A stretch of DNA of 64,000 bases, taken from NCBI RefSeq assembly GCF_036311905.1, contig NZ_JAZDCH010000015.1, forward strand, positions 1 through 64,000, written 5' to 3'. The DNA is from Brachybacterium sp036311905. Its GTDB lineage: Bacteria > Actinomycetota > Actinomycetes > Actinomycetales > Dermabacteraceae. How positions within the stretch are numbered: the first letter of the stretch is position 1; each line of letters starts with the position of its first letter. Made by a program: the position numbers and the translations under genes. This document shows, one piece after another, positions 53,181-60,978 of the stretch. A model generated the notes under the pieces. That model was not told the origin of the DNA. It searched no databases and was given only the letters and a program-made list of their open reading frames with translations.

Positions 53181-53552
53181 TCAGGAGACGCGGCCGGTGT
53201 ACTTCTCCCCGGGCGCCTCGCCCGGCTCGTCGGGGAAGGGCAGCGCCTCGGCGAAGGCCAGCTGGAGGGTACGCAGCCCGTCGCGCAGGGAGCGGGCGTG
53301 CTCGTTGCCGATCTCGGGGGCGGCCGCGGTGACCAGGCCCGCGAGGGCGGTGATCAGCTTGCGGGCCTCGGAGAGGTCCCGGTGATGGGCGGTCTCCTCG
53401 TCCTCGGCGAGGCCCACCTTCACGGCGGAGGCGCTCATCAGGTGCACGCAGGCGGCGGTGATGATCTCGACCGCGGAGACCTCCGAGATGTCCCGCAGCG
53501 CCTCGGCGCTCTCGTCGGGCTCGGCGGGGGTGGGGGTCTGGTTCTCGGTCAT
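53181..53552 (-). CDS. DUF1844 family protein
   Basis: A 123-residue protein. S-A-V-E-I-I-T-A-A-C-V-H-L-M-S-A-S-A-V-K-V-G-L near 25-50 and D-L-S-E-A-R-K-L-I-T-A-L-A-G-L are the DUF1844 pattern. Conserved upstream of infC in actinobacteria. AGAAGGA precedes the ATG. Confidence 0.9.
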   Translation of the reverse strand: MTENQTPTPAEPDESAEALRDISEVSAVEIITAACVHLMSASAVKVGLAEDEETAHHRDLSEARKLITALAGLVTAAAPEIGNEHARSLRDGLRTLQLAFAEALPFPDEPGEAPGEKYTGRVS

Positions 53553-53583
53553 GGGTCCTTCTCGGGGTGGGGCGTGCGGGGAA

Positions 53584-54492
53584 TCAGGGCGCGAGGGGCA
53601 CCGTGCCGGTGCCCGCGTCGGGGTTGTCGCGGAGGTCGAGCTCGAGCGAGACCGGGACAGAGCCCTGCGGCACGTCGAACACGTAGTGGACCTGGACGCT
53701 CTCGCCCTCGGGCAGCAGCGCCCAGGGCTCGCTGTCGGCGAGGTGGACCCGGCCCGCCTCGGGGCTCGGCGGATGCACCTCGCCGTCCTCGGTGACCAGG
53801 TCCGCGGCCTCGCGGAGGCTCACCGGCGCTTCGGTGCCGTTGCTGACGTCGAGGGTGACGATCACGAACTCACCCTCGGCGGCGAGACGGGTGCTGCCCT
53901 CGCCCACCGCCTCGACGCCGCGCTCGGTCGAGAGCACCTCGACCTCGACCCCGCCGATCGCGGTGGCGCCGGCCGAGCTGTCGGATCCATCCGATCCGTC
54001 GGTCGGTGCCGCGGACGGCTGCGCGGGCGCTGCGGACCCGGCGTCCGGCTCGGTCAGGGCGCGCACCACGAGGACGGAGCCGCCGATCGCGACCACCAGC
54101 ACGAGCACGGCGACCACGACGAGCGAGGCGATGATCGGGCCGCGGCGGCGCGTCGGAGCCTCGGGCTCCACCTTCCGCGCCGGCCGGCGATTGGGGATCG
54201 CGGGGCGCGGGGGCGGGGTGGGGAACCCCTCGGGGACGGGCCGGAGGAGGGCGCGCGGTGCGGTGCCGGTGCGGATCCCGGTGGGCGGGGTCTCGATGCG
54301 GGGCGGCTGCTCGGCCGACGGGCTCGCGGCCGACGGGCTCCCGGCGGACGACGCAGCCGGGGGCGTCGCAGCCGGCGGGGCCGGAGACGTCGGAGACGGC
54401 TGTGGGGTCGAGGGGGTCGACGGGGCCTCTGCCTCGCGGTCCGGATCCACCCAGTACTCCTCGTCGCCGTGCACCTGCGGCGCGACGCACAT
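53584..54492 (-). CDS. Membrane-anchored protein with DUF4352-like domain
   Basis: About 302 residues. A long Pro/Ser/Thr-rich cytoplasmic region (1-105) precedes one membrane helix (I-I-A-S-L-V-V-V-A-V-L-V-L-V-V-A-I), then a Ser/Asp linker and an extracellular immunoglobulin-like domain with F-V-I-V-T-L-D-V-S-N-G-T and a P-V-S-L-E-L-D-L end, typical of DUF4352. The start is uncertain; I use the ATG at M-C-V-A-P-Q. Its minus-strand -10 TATCCT overlaps the -10 of the divergent infC operon. Confidence 0.72.
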   Translation of the reverse strand: MCVAPQVHGDEEYWVDPDREAEAPSTPSTPQPSPTSPAPPAATPPAASSAGSPSAASPSAEQPPRIETPPTGIRTGTAPRALLRPVPEGFPTPPPRPAIPNRRPARKVEPEAPTRRRGPIIASLVVVAVLVLVVAIGGSVLVVRALTEPDAGSAAPAQPSAAPTDGSDGSDSSAGATAIGGVEVEVLSTERGVEAVGEGSTRLAAEGEFVIVTLDVSNGTEAPVSLREAADLVTEDGEVHPPSPEAGRVHLADSEPWALLPEGESVQVHYVFDVPQGSVPVSLELDLRDNPDAGTGTVPLAP

Positions 54493-54518
54493 CACCTGGA
54501 CGTGGCCGCTCTCCCTGG

Positions 54519-54525
54519 TAGGATA
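54519..54525. promoter_or_regulatory. Overlapping divergent -10 elements
   Basis: The heptamer TAGGATA gives TAGGAT on the plus strand (toward infC) and TATCCT on the minus strand (toward the DUF4352-like gene). A leader of about 240 bases lies between it and infC; it holds GC-rich hairpins but no riboswitch I recognise. Confidence 0.5.
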
Positions 54526-54768
54526 ATCGATCGGAACACGACGAAACCCTCGCCACGTTCCCCAAGTGGAGTCCCATCCCACCTCGTGACGACCGGCAGG
54601 AGCCTCGGCCCCGCCCACGGTCACCGGGTCAGTATCGCAAGTCGGGCCGAGCGCCCGGCTCTCGGGCAGCAATGCCCGATCGGCGTCCGCGCCGCGCACC
54701 TCGGGGCCTCCGCATGATTCAGCGGGGGCCCTTCGTCGTCTCGAGCGACATCAAGGTGAGGAGCCACC

Positions 54769-55395
54769 ATCAGCGAACAGCGCATCAACGGTCAGATCAG
54801 GGTCCCCAAGGTCCTCCTGGTCGGCCCCGCCGGCGAGCAGGTCGGCGAGGTCCGGGTCGAGGACGCCCTGCGTCTCGCGGAGGAAGCCGAGCTCGACCTG
54901 GTCGAGGTCGCGCCCGGCGCGAACCCGCCGGTCGCGCGGCTCATGGATTACGGCAAGTACAAGTACGAAGCCAACCTGAAGGCTCGTGAGGCCCGGAAGA
55001 ACCAGGCCAACACGGTCCAGAAGGAAATCCGGATGGGTCTGAAGATCGACACGCACGACTACGACACCAAGCGCCGCAACGTCGAGAAGTTCCTGTCCGG
55101 TGGCGACAAGGTCAAGGTCATCATCCGCTTCCGCGGCCGCGAGCAGTCCCGCCCCGAGATGGGCGTGCGTCTGCTGAACCGCATGGCGGAGGACGTCGCC
55201 GAGTTCGGCTTCGTCGAGTCGCACCCGCGACAGGACGGCCGCAACATGGTGATGGTCTTCGGGCCGCACAAGAAGAAGGCCCAGGCCATGGCCGAGGCCC
55301 GCAAGCGCAAGACCGACGCCGAGAAGGCCGAGGCGCGCGGCAAGGACGAGCAGTCCGAGACCGCGACCCCGGACGACACCGGCGCACAGTCCTGA
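54769..55395 (+). CDS. infC: Translation initiation factor IF-3
   Basis: A 208-residue IF-3. Taking ATC as start gives I-S-E-Q-R-I-N-G-Q-I-R-V-P-K-V, the canonical IF-3 N-terminus; no in-frame ATG or GTG precedes it, and GAGGAG lies 5 bases upstream. E-V-A-P-G-A-N-P-P-V, the long linker M-D-Y-G-K-Y-K-Y-E, and I-R-F-R-G-R-E-Q-S-R-P-E-M-G in the C-domain follow. Non-ATG starts (ATT, ATC) are a known autoregulatory device of infC. A 25-residue acidic tail extends beyond the core. First gene of infC-rpmI-rplT. Confidence 0.93.
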   Translation: MSEQRINGQIRVPKVLLVGPAGEQVGEVRVEDALRLAEEAELDLVEVAPGANPPVARLMDYGKYKYEANLKAREARKNQANTVQKEIRMGLKIDTHDYDTKRRNVEKFLSGGDKVKVIIRFRGREQSRPEMGVRLLNRMAEDVAEFGFVESHPRQDGRNMVMVFGPHKKKAQAMAEARKRKTDAEKAEARGKDEQSETATPDDTGAQS

Positions 55396-55418
55396 GAACG
55401 TAAAAGGAGAACAGGCAG

Positions 55419-55613
55419 ATGCCGAAGAACAAGACCCACTCGGGGACCAAGAAGCGCATCCGCGTGACCGGCTCGGGCAAGCTCATGCGGGAGAAGGCCA
55501 ACGCGCGCCACCTCCTCGAGCACAAGTCCTCCACCCGCAAGCGCCGCCTCGGCAACGACACCACCGTCGCCAAGGCCGACACCAAGCGCATGAAGAAGCT
55601 GCTGGGCCGCTGA
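55419..55613 (+). CDS. rpmI: 50S ribosomal protein L35
   Basis: A 64-residue basic protein with M-P-K-N-K-T-H-S-G-T-K-K-R at the N-terminus, K-A-N-A-R-H-L-L-E-H-K and the C-terminal K-K-L-L-G-R, all standard for L35. AAAGGAGA precedes the ATG. Between infC and rplT as in most bacteria. Confidence 0.97.
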   Translation: MPKNKTHSGTKKRIRVTGSGKLMREKANARHLLEHKSSTRKRRLGNDTTVAKADTKRMKKLLGR

Positions 55614-55671
55614 TCGCCCACGCGGGAGCCGAGCTCCTGCGCCCCTGAACGAACGACTGAAGGAGTATCAC

Positions 55672-56052
55672 GTGGCACGCGTGAAGCGGGCGGTCAACGC
55701 CCAGAAGAAGCGTCGGGAGATCCTCGAGCAGGCCAGCGGCTACCGCGGCCAGCGCTCGCGCCTGTACCGCAAGGCGAAGGAGCAGGTGCTGCACTCGCAG
55801 ACCTACAACTTCCGCGATCGCAAGAAGCGCAAGGGCGACTTCCGCCAGCTGTGGATCCAGCGCATCAACGCGGCGTCCCGCGCCAACGGCCTGACCTACA
55901 ACCGCTTCATCCAGGGCCTCGGCCTCGCGGGTGTCGAGGTGGACCGTCGCATGCTCGCCGAGCTGGCTGTCAACGACGCCGCGGCCTTCGCCGCGCTGGT
56001 CGAGGTCGCGAAGAACGCCCTGCCCAAGGACGTCAACGCGCCGGCAGCCTGA
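55672..56052 (+). CDS. rplT: 50S ribosomal protein L20
   Basis: A 126-residue protein with M-A-R-V-K-R-A-V-N-A at the N-terminus, A-S-G-Y-R-G-Q-R-S-R-L-Y-R-K-A-K-E near 25 and L-W-I-Q-R-I-N-A-A-S-R near 60. GTG start with AAGGAG upstream. Binds 23S rRNA early in assembly; may also repress infC translation in other bacteria. Confidence 0.97.
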   Translation: MARVKRAVNAQKKRREILEQASGYRGQRSRLYRKAKEQVLHSQTYNFRDRKKRKGDFRQLWIQRINAASRANGLTYNRFIQGLGLAGVEVDRRMLAELAVNDAAAFAALVEVAKNALPKDVNAPAA

Positions 56053-56069
56053 TCGCCGCGTCGACCGCG

Positions 56070-57014
56070 ATGAGCGAGCGCCCGGATCAGTCGCCGATCA
56101 CCTCCCCCCGTTCCGAACGGGTGCGGAAGGTGGCGGCACTGGCCGGGCGCTCTGCACGTCGCAAGCAGTCCCGCTTCCGCATCGAGGGACCCCAGGCGGT
56201 CCGCTCCCTGCTGGCCCACCGCCCGGATCTCGCCCGCTCCGTCTTCGTCACCGAGCGGGCCGCCGCGGACCATTCCGAGCTCACCGACCTCGCCCACGAG
56301 GCGGGCGTACCGCTGCACACGGTCGACGACCGGATCGTGCGCGCCATGGTCCGCGAGGGCTCCGCTCCCGAGGCCGACGGGACCGCCCGGCCCGGAGGCC
56401 CGGCCGATGCCTCCGAGCGACCCGGCGGCGATGGCCGCGCCGCGGGCGCCGGCCTGCTCACGAGCCCCCAGGGCGTGGTCGCCGTCGGCACCCTCCCCGC
56501 CGCCGACCCCGCGGCCGCGCTTCACGCCGTGCAGGAGCTGCCGGCCGACGGCGCCCTGACCGTCGTCGTCCTCCACGAGGTGCGCGACCCCGGCAACGTC
56601 GGCACCCTGATCCGCACCGCCGACGCCGCGGGCGCCGATCTGGTGCTGCTCACCCGCACCAGTGCCGATCCCTTCGCCCCGAAGGCGGTGCGCGCTGCCG
56701 TCGGCAGCCTTTTCCACCTCCCCGTGATCACCGGCGCCGAGATCGACGAGCTGCTGCCCGCCCTCGCCGCCCGGGGGATCACCGCCGCCGCCACCAGCGG
56801 CTATGCCGAGGCCGAGCTGTTCACCGTCGAGCTGCCCGAGCGCCTCGCCTGGATCCTCGGCAACGAGGCCCACGGCCTCGACGAGGCCACCCTTGCCGCA
56901 GCCCCCCTCGCCGTGCGCATCCCGCTCGCGGGCCGGGCCGAGTCCCTCAACGTGCACACCGCGGCGACGGTGTGCCTCTTCGAGACGCTGCGCCGCCGGC
57001 GGGCGGGGGCATGA
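56070..57014 (+). CDS. SPOUT-family (SpoU/TrmH) rRNA methyltransferase
   Basis: A 314-residue RNA 2'-O-methyltransferase. The N-terminal L7Ae-like substrate domain has R-F-R-I-E-G-P-Q-A-V-R near 37. A Pro/Gly/Ala-rich insertion lies at about 105-135. The catalytic knot shows E-V-R-D-P-G-N-V-G-T-L-I-R-T-A near 175, I-L-G-N-E-A-H-G-L near 270 and I-P-L-A-G-R-A-E-S-L-N-V-H near 290. It is the TsnR-type gene that usually follows rplT and precedes pheS. Starts 18 bases after rplT; the next gene overlaps by four bases. Confidence 0.92.
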   Translation: MSERPDQSPITSPRSERVRKVAALAGRSARRKQSRFRIEGPQAVRSLLAHRPDLARSVFVTERAAADHSELTDLAHEAGVPLHTVDDRIVRAMVREGSAPEADGTARPGGPADASERPGGDGRAAGAGLLTSPQGVVAVGTLPAADPAAALHAVQELPADGALTVVVLHEVRDPGNVGTLIRTADAAGADLVLLTRTSADPFAPKAVRAAVGSLFHLPVITGAEIDELLPALAARGITAAATSGYAEAELFTVELPERLAWILGNEAHGLDEATLAAAPLAVRIPLAGRAESLNVHTAATVCLFETLRRRRAGA

Positions 57015-59086
57015 CCGCCGCCCTGCGCCGCAGCGGCCTGCTCGCCGTCCCCCTCCTGCTCCTGCTCGCGGTGGTCACCGCGCTGCTGCTCCTGCTGGCC
57101 ACGGGCGCGACCGCCCCGGCGGCCCTCGTCCCCGCCTCGCCGCTGGTGACCTGGGGCCTGCCCGTGGTGCGGGCGCTGCACCACCTGGGTCTGCTGCTCG
57201 CGATCGGCGGGGGCGGCGCCGCCGTGCTGCTGCTGCCCGGCCCCTCGCGTCGCGAGGTCACCACCCTGGATCCCGCCCGCCGGTCCGCGGTGCGCCTCGC
57301 CGCGGCCGGCGCCCTGCTCTGGGTGCTCGCCGCGCTCGCCCAGGTCCCCCTCGGCGGCCTGGAGTCCGCCGGGGCGGGCACGGACCTGGACGTCTGGGCG
57401 ATCGCTCTCGGCGGCGACCTGGGCCGGATCCAGATCGGGGTCGCGGTCTGCGCCGCCCTCGCCGCGCTCGCCTACGGCCTCGCCCGCTCCACCGTGCTCG
57501 CCTGCTGGGGCCTGGTGCTCTCCGGCGCGGGCGTCGGCGCGCTGGGGCTCGCCGGGCACGCGGGCGCGAGCCTCGACCACACCAACGCCGTCAACGCGAT
57601 GGCCCTGCACCTCGTGGGGGTCTCCGTGTGGGCGGGCGGTCTGCTGGCCCTCGCGCTGCTGCTGCCCCGCCTCGACGACGCGGCAGCCGCCACCGCGGTA
57701 CGGCGCTTCTCCCCGTGGGCGCTCGCGGCGGTGGTCGCGCTCGCCCTCTCCGGGCTGCTCAGCGCGAGCATCCGCCTGTCCTCGCCCGCGGAGCTGCTGA
57801 CCACCGGGTACGGACGGGTCATGCTGCTGAAGGCCCTCGGCCTCGCGGTGCTCGCCGTGCTCGGCGCGGTGCAGCGGCGGCGACTCGGCGACCGGCTCCG
57901 CTTCCGCCATCTGGCCGCGGGGGAGGGCGTGCTGATGGCGGTGGTGATCGGGGCGTCGATCGCGCTGGGCCGCATCGCCCCGCCCGTGCCGCAGGTGATC
58001 CCCGAGGTGGGGGATCTGCGGATCCTCTCCCTGGTCGGCTACCTTCCGCCCGCGCAGGAGTTCGGGGTGCGGGCCCTTTTCACGATCGTGCAGCCGGATT
58101 GGGTGGCGCTGCTGCTCGCGACCGCGATGGCCGGCGCCTATCTCGCCGGGGTGGTGCGCCTGCGCCGCCGCGGCGACGTCTGGGTGTGGCATCGCACCGC
58201 TGCGTTCCTTCTGGGCTGCCTCGCCTTCGCCTGGGTGATGAGCGGAGGGGCCGCCGCCTGGGGCCGGATGCGCTTCGATGCGCACATGGTCCAGCACATG
58301 GCGATGATGATGATCGTGCCGCCGCTGTGGGTGCTCGGCGCGCCCGTGACGCTGCTGTCCCGTGCCGTGGCGCCGCGCACCGACGGCTCCCGCGGGGTGC
58401 GCGAGTGGGTGCTCGCCGCGCTGCACTCGGGCTACGCCCGGTTCGTGTCCTCCCCGCCGATGGCCGGGGCGCTCTTCGCGGGCTCGCTCGTGGTCTTCTA
58501 CTTCTCGCCGCTGTTCGAGGCGGCGATGTACAGCCACCTCGGGCACGTGCTGATGACCGTGCACTTCCTCGCCTCGGGCTACCTGTTCGCCTGGGTGATG
58601 ATCGGCATCGACCCGTCGCAGCGGCCGATCAACCCGGCGCTCAAGCTGATCACCCTGCTGGTCACCCTGGCCTTCCATGCCTTCTTCGGCGTCGCGATGG
58701 TCTCAGCGACCTTCCTCGTCGCCGAGTCCTGGTACACCGAGCTCGGCATGTACTCCGCGGAGCAGCTGGAGCTGATCCAGGTGCGCGGCGGCTCGATCAT
58801 GTGGGCCGTCTCCGAGGTGCCGACCCTCGGCTACGCGATCCTCATGGCCGTCCAGTGGATGCAGTCGGAGGACCGCCGCGCCCGGCAGTACGACCGCAAG
58901 GCCGAACGGGACGGCGGCGCCGAGCTCGAGGAGTACAACGCGTATCTGGCGAGCCTGCGGGGGAACCGCGCGGCCGACGGCGACGCCGAGCCCGTCACCG
59001 GCGCGGGGGTCGCTGTCGGTCCCGATCCCGAGGTGTCCGCTGGGACCCCGTCGGCCGATCCGCCGCCCGGCACGCCTGCCCGCTGA
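57011..59086 (+). CDS. CopD-CtaG fusion (copper uptake/cytochrome oxidase assembly membrane protein)
   Basis: A 691-residue membrane protein. Residues 1-330 look like CopD (about eight helices, L-H-H-L-G-L-L-L-A-I-G near 52 and M-A-L-H-L-V-G-V-S-V-W-A-G-G near 197). Residues 350-620 match caa3-type CtaG (R-M-R-F-D-A-H-M-V-Q-H-M, L-G-H-V-L-M-T-V-H-F-L-A-S-G-Y-L-F-A-W-V-M-I-G-I-D-P, with many metal-suited His/Met). A 65-residue hydrophilic tail ends it. It should bring copper into cytochrome c oxidase. Overlaps the methyltransferase stop. No cytochrome oxidase gene is in the window. Confidence 0.9.
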   Translation: MTAALRRSGLLAVPLLLLLAVVTALLLLLATGATAPAALVPASPLVTWGLPVVRALHHLGLLLAIGGGGAAVLLLPGPSRREVTTLDPARRSAVRLAAAGALLWVLAALAQVPLGGLESAGAGTDLDVWAIALGGDLGRIQIGVAVCAALAALAYGLARSTVLACWGLVLSGAGVGALGLAGHAGASLDHTNAVNAMALHLVGVSVWAGGLLALALLLPRLDDAAAATAVRRFSPWALAAVVALALSGLLSASIRLSSPAELLTTGYGRVMLLKALGLAVLAVLGAVQRRRLGDRLRFRHLAAGEGVLMAVVIGASIALGRIAPPVPQVIPEVGDLRILSLVGYLPPAQEFGVRALFTIVQPDWVALLLATAMAGAYLAGVVRLRRRGDVWVWHRTAAFLLGCLAFAWVMSGGAAAWGRMRFDAHMVQHMAMMMIVPPLWVLGAPVTLLSRAVAPRTDGSRGVREWVLAALHSGYARFVSSPPMAGALFAGSLVVFYFSPLFEAAMYSHLGHVLMTVHFLASGYLFAWVMIGIDPSQRPINPALKLITLLVTLAFHAFFGVAMVSATFLVAESWYTELGMYSAEQLELIQVRGGSIMWAVSEVPTLGYAILMAVQWMQSEDRRARQYDRKAERDGGAELEEYNAYLASLRGNRAADGDAEPVTGAGVAVGPDPEVSAGTPSADPPPGTPAR

Positions 59087-59094
59087 TGCACGAG

Positions 59095-59133
59095 GGCCGC
59101 CGCCCCGAACCCCTGGGGGTCGGAGCGGCGGCC
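59095..59133. terminator. Terminator after CopD-CtaG gene
   Basis: Arms GGCCGCCGC (59095-59103) and GCGGCGGCC (59125-59133), continued inward by CCCGA/TCGG, between the convergent CopD-CtaG and MBL genes. Confidence 0.65.
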
Positions 59134-59158
59134 TGGTGTCGTGCCGGGGCGGCCGCCC

Positions 59159-59779
59159 TCAGAGCCAGTCGCCGCGCGCCGCCTCCTGCTCCGCGCCGAT
59201 GGTGGTGTCGGGGCCGTGGCCGGTGTGCACCACGGTCTCGGCGGGCAGGGCGAAGAGCCGCTCCCGGATCGACTCCTCGATGGTCTCCCGCGAGGAGAAG
59301 GAGCGGCCGGTCGCGCCGGGCCCGCCCTGGAAGAGGGTGTCGCCGGTGAGCACCGCCCCGAGCGCCTCGATGTAGTAGCAGGTCGAGCCGGGGGAGTGGC
59401 CCGGGGTGTGCATCGCCTCGACGTCCACGCCGGCGATGGAGAACATGTCGCCGTCGGCGACCTCGTCGTCCCAGGGCAGGTCGCCGTGGGTGAGCCGCCA
59501 CAGCTCCGCGTCGGCCGGGTTCAGCAGGATCGGCGCCTCGAGCGCGGTGGACAGCTCGGGGGCGAAGCGCACGTGGTCGTCATGGGCGTGGGTGAGCAGG
59601 ATGCCCACGCACTCCCGGTCGCCGACGAGCGCCTCGACGGCGTCCACGTCGTGCGGGGCGTCGAAGACCACGCACTGCTCGTCGTCGCCGAGCACCCACA
59701 CGTTGTTCTCGACGTCGAAGGTCTCGCCGTCGAGGCTGAAGGTGCCGGAGGTGGTGGTGTGGTCGAGGCGGGCGGTCAT
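59159..59779 (-). CDS. MBL-fold hydrolase, mycothiol formaldehyde pathway partner
   Basis: A 206-residue metallo-beta-lactamase-fold enzyme. T-H-A-H-D-D-H near 63-69 binds the first metal, M-H-T-P-G-H-S-P-G-S near 120 the second, and L-T-G-D-T-L-F near 143 the bridging Asp. Overlaps the upstream dehydrogenase by four bases; this pairing is common in mycothiol producers, where it probably hydrolyses S-formyl-mycothiol. Inference from context. Confidence 0.87.
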   Translation of the reverse strand: MTARLDHTTTSGTFSLDGETFDVENNVWVLGDDEQCVVFDAPHDVDAVEALVGDRECVGILLTHAHDDHVRFAPELSTALEAPILLNPADAELWRLTHGDLPWDDEVADGDMFSIAGVDVEAMHTPGHSPGSTCYYIEALGAVLTGDTLFQGGPGATGRSFSSRETIEESIRERLFALPAETVVHTGHGPDTTIGAEQEAARGDWL

Positions 59780-60876
59780 CGGGCCACCTCCACCACGGTG
59801 CGCAGGGTCTCGCCCTCGTGCAGCGAGGACAGCGCCTGATCGACGCCGGCGAGGTCGGTGCGGCCGGTGACGAAGCGGTCCAGCGGCAGGCGTCCCTGCA
59901 GGAAGAGGTCGATGAGGTAGGGGAAGTCCCGCTCGGGCAGGCAGTCGCCGTACCAGGAGGACTTCAGCGCACCGCCGCGGCCGAAGACGTCCAGGAGCGG
60001 GAGGGTCAGCTCGACGCCCGGGCGGGGGACGCCGACGAGGACTACGCGGCCGGCGAGGTCGCGGGCGTAGAAGGCGGTCTCGTAGGTCTGGGGGATGCCG
60101 ACGGCGTCGACCACCACGTCGGCGCCGAAGCCGCCGGTGAGCTCCTGGACCTTCTCCGCGACCCCCTGCGGGGAGAGCCCCGCGGTGTGGAGGGTGTGCG
60201 TCGCGCCGAGATCCGTCGCGGCGGCGAGCTTCTTCTCGTCGACGTCGAGGGCGATGATCGTGGTCGCGCCCGCGAGCCGCGCCCCGGCGATCGCGGCGCA
60301 GCCCACGCCGCCGAGGCCGATCACGGCGATCGATTCGCCGCGCTGCACGGCGCCGGTGTTGATCGCGGCGCCGATGCCGGCCATCACGCCGCAGCCGAGC
60401 AGGCCTGCGACCTCCGCGGGGGCGTCCTCGGAGACCTTCGTGCACTGGCCCTCGTGGACCAGGGTCTTCTCGGCGAAGGAGCCGATGCCGAGGGCCGCGG
60501 TGAGCACGGTGCCGTCGGCGAGGGTCATGGGCTTCGAGGCGTTGTGGGTCGCGAAGCAGTACTGCGGCACGCCCTTCCTGCAGGCGCGGCACTCGCCGCA
60601 CACGGCCCGCCAGTTCAGGACCACGTAGTCGCCGACCTCGACGTGGGTGACGCTCTCGCCGACCACGGCGACGCGGCCCGCGGACTCGTGGCCGAGCAGG
60701 AACGGGAACTCGTCGTTGATGCCGCCGTCGCGGTAGGCGAGGTCGGTGTGGCACACACCGGTCGCCTGGATGTCGACGACGACGTCGTGCGGACCGGGGT
60801 CCGGGATCACGATGTCGACGAGCTCGGCGGGCTGCTTCTCAGCGAGGGCGACGACGCCCTTCACGGTCCAGGACAT
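59776..60876 (-). CDS. S-(hydroxymethyl)mycothiol dehydrogenase (MscR type)
   Basis: A 366-residue zinc alcohol dehydrogenase. G-V-C-H-T-D-L-A near 40 and G-H-E-S-A-G-R-V near 62 hold the catalytic zinc ligands, C-G-E-C-R-A-C at about 93-99 and a later Cys the structural zinc, and G-L-G-G-V-G-C near 190 the NAD(P) loop. The sequence has the MscR/AdhE2-type V-x-L-N-W-R-x-x-C-G-x-C-R-A-C. It oxidises formaldehyde bound to mycothiol. AAGGAGG precedes the ATG, and TAGGCT (60914-60909) can be -10. Confidence 0.9.
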   Translation of the reverse strand: MSWTVKGVVALAEKQPAELVDIVIPDPGPHDVVVDIQATGVCHTDLAYRDGGINDEFPFLLGHESAGRVAVVGESVTHVEVGDYVVLNWRAVCGECRACRKGVPQYCFATHNASKPMTLADGTVLTAALGIGSFAEKTLVHEGQCTKVSEDAPAEVAGLLGCGVMAGIGAAINTGAVQRGESIAVIGLGGVGCAAIAGARLAGATTIIALDVDEKKLAAATDLGATHTLHTAGLSPQGVAEKVQELTGGFGADVVVDAVGIPQTYETAFYARDLAGRVVLVGVPRPGVELTLPLLDVFGRGGALKSSWYGDCLPERDFPYLIDLFLQGRLPLDRFVTGRTDLAGVDQALSSLHEGETLRTVVEVAR

Positions 60877-60978
60877 GCTGGCCTCCTTCGAGGAACGGGG
60901 TCCTCGTCAGCCTAGCCGCGACCTCGACGCCGTGGCGCGCGTCCCAGGCGCCGTGCCGCGGCCGCGATCGGGCAGTGC

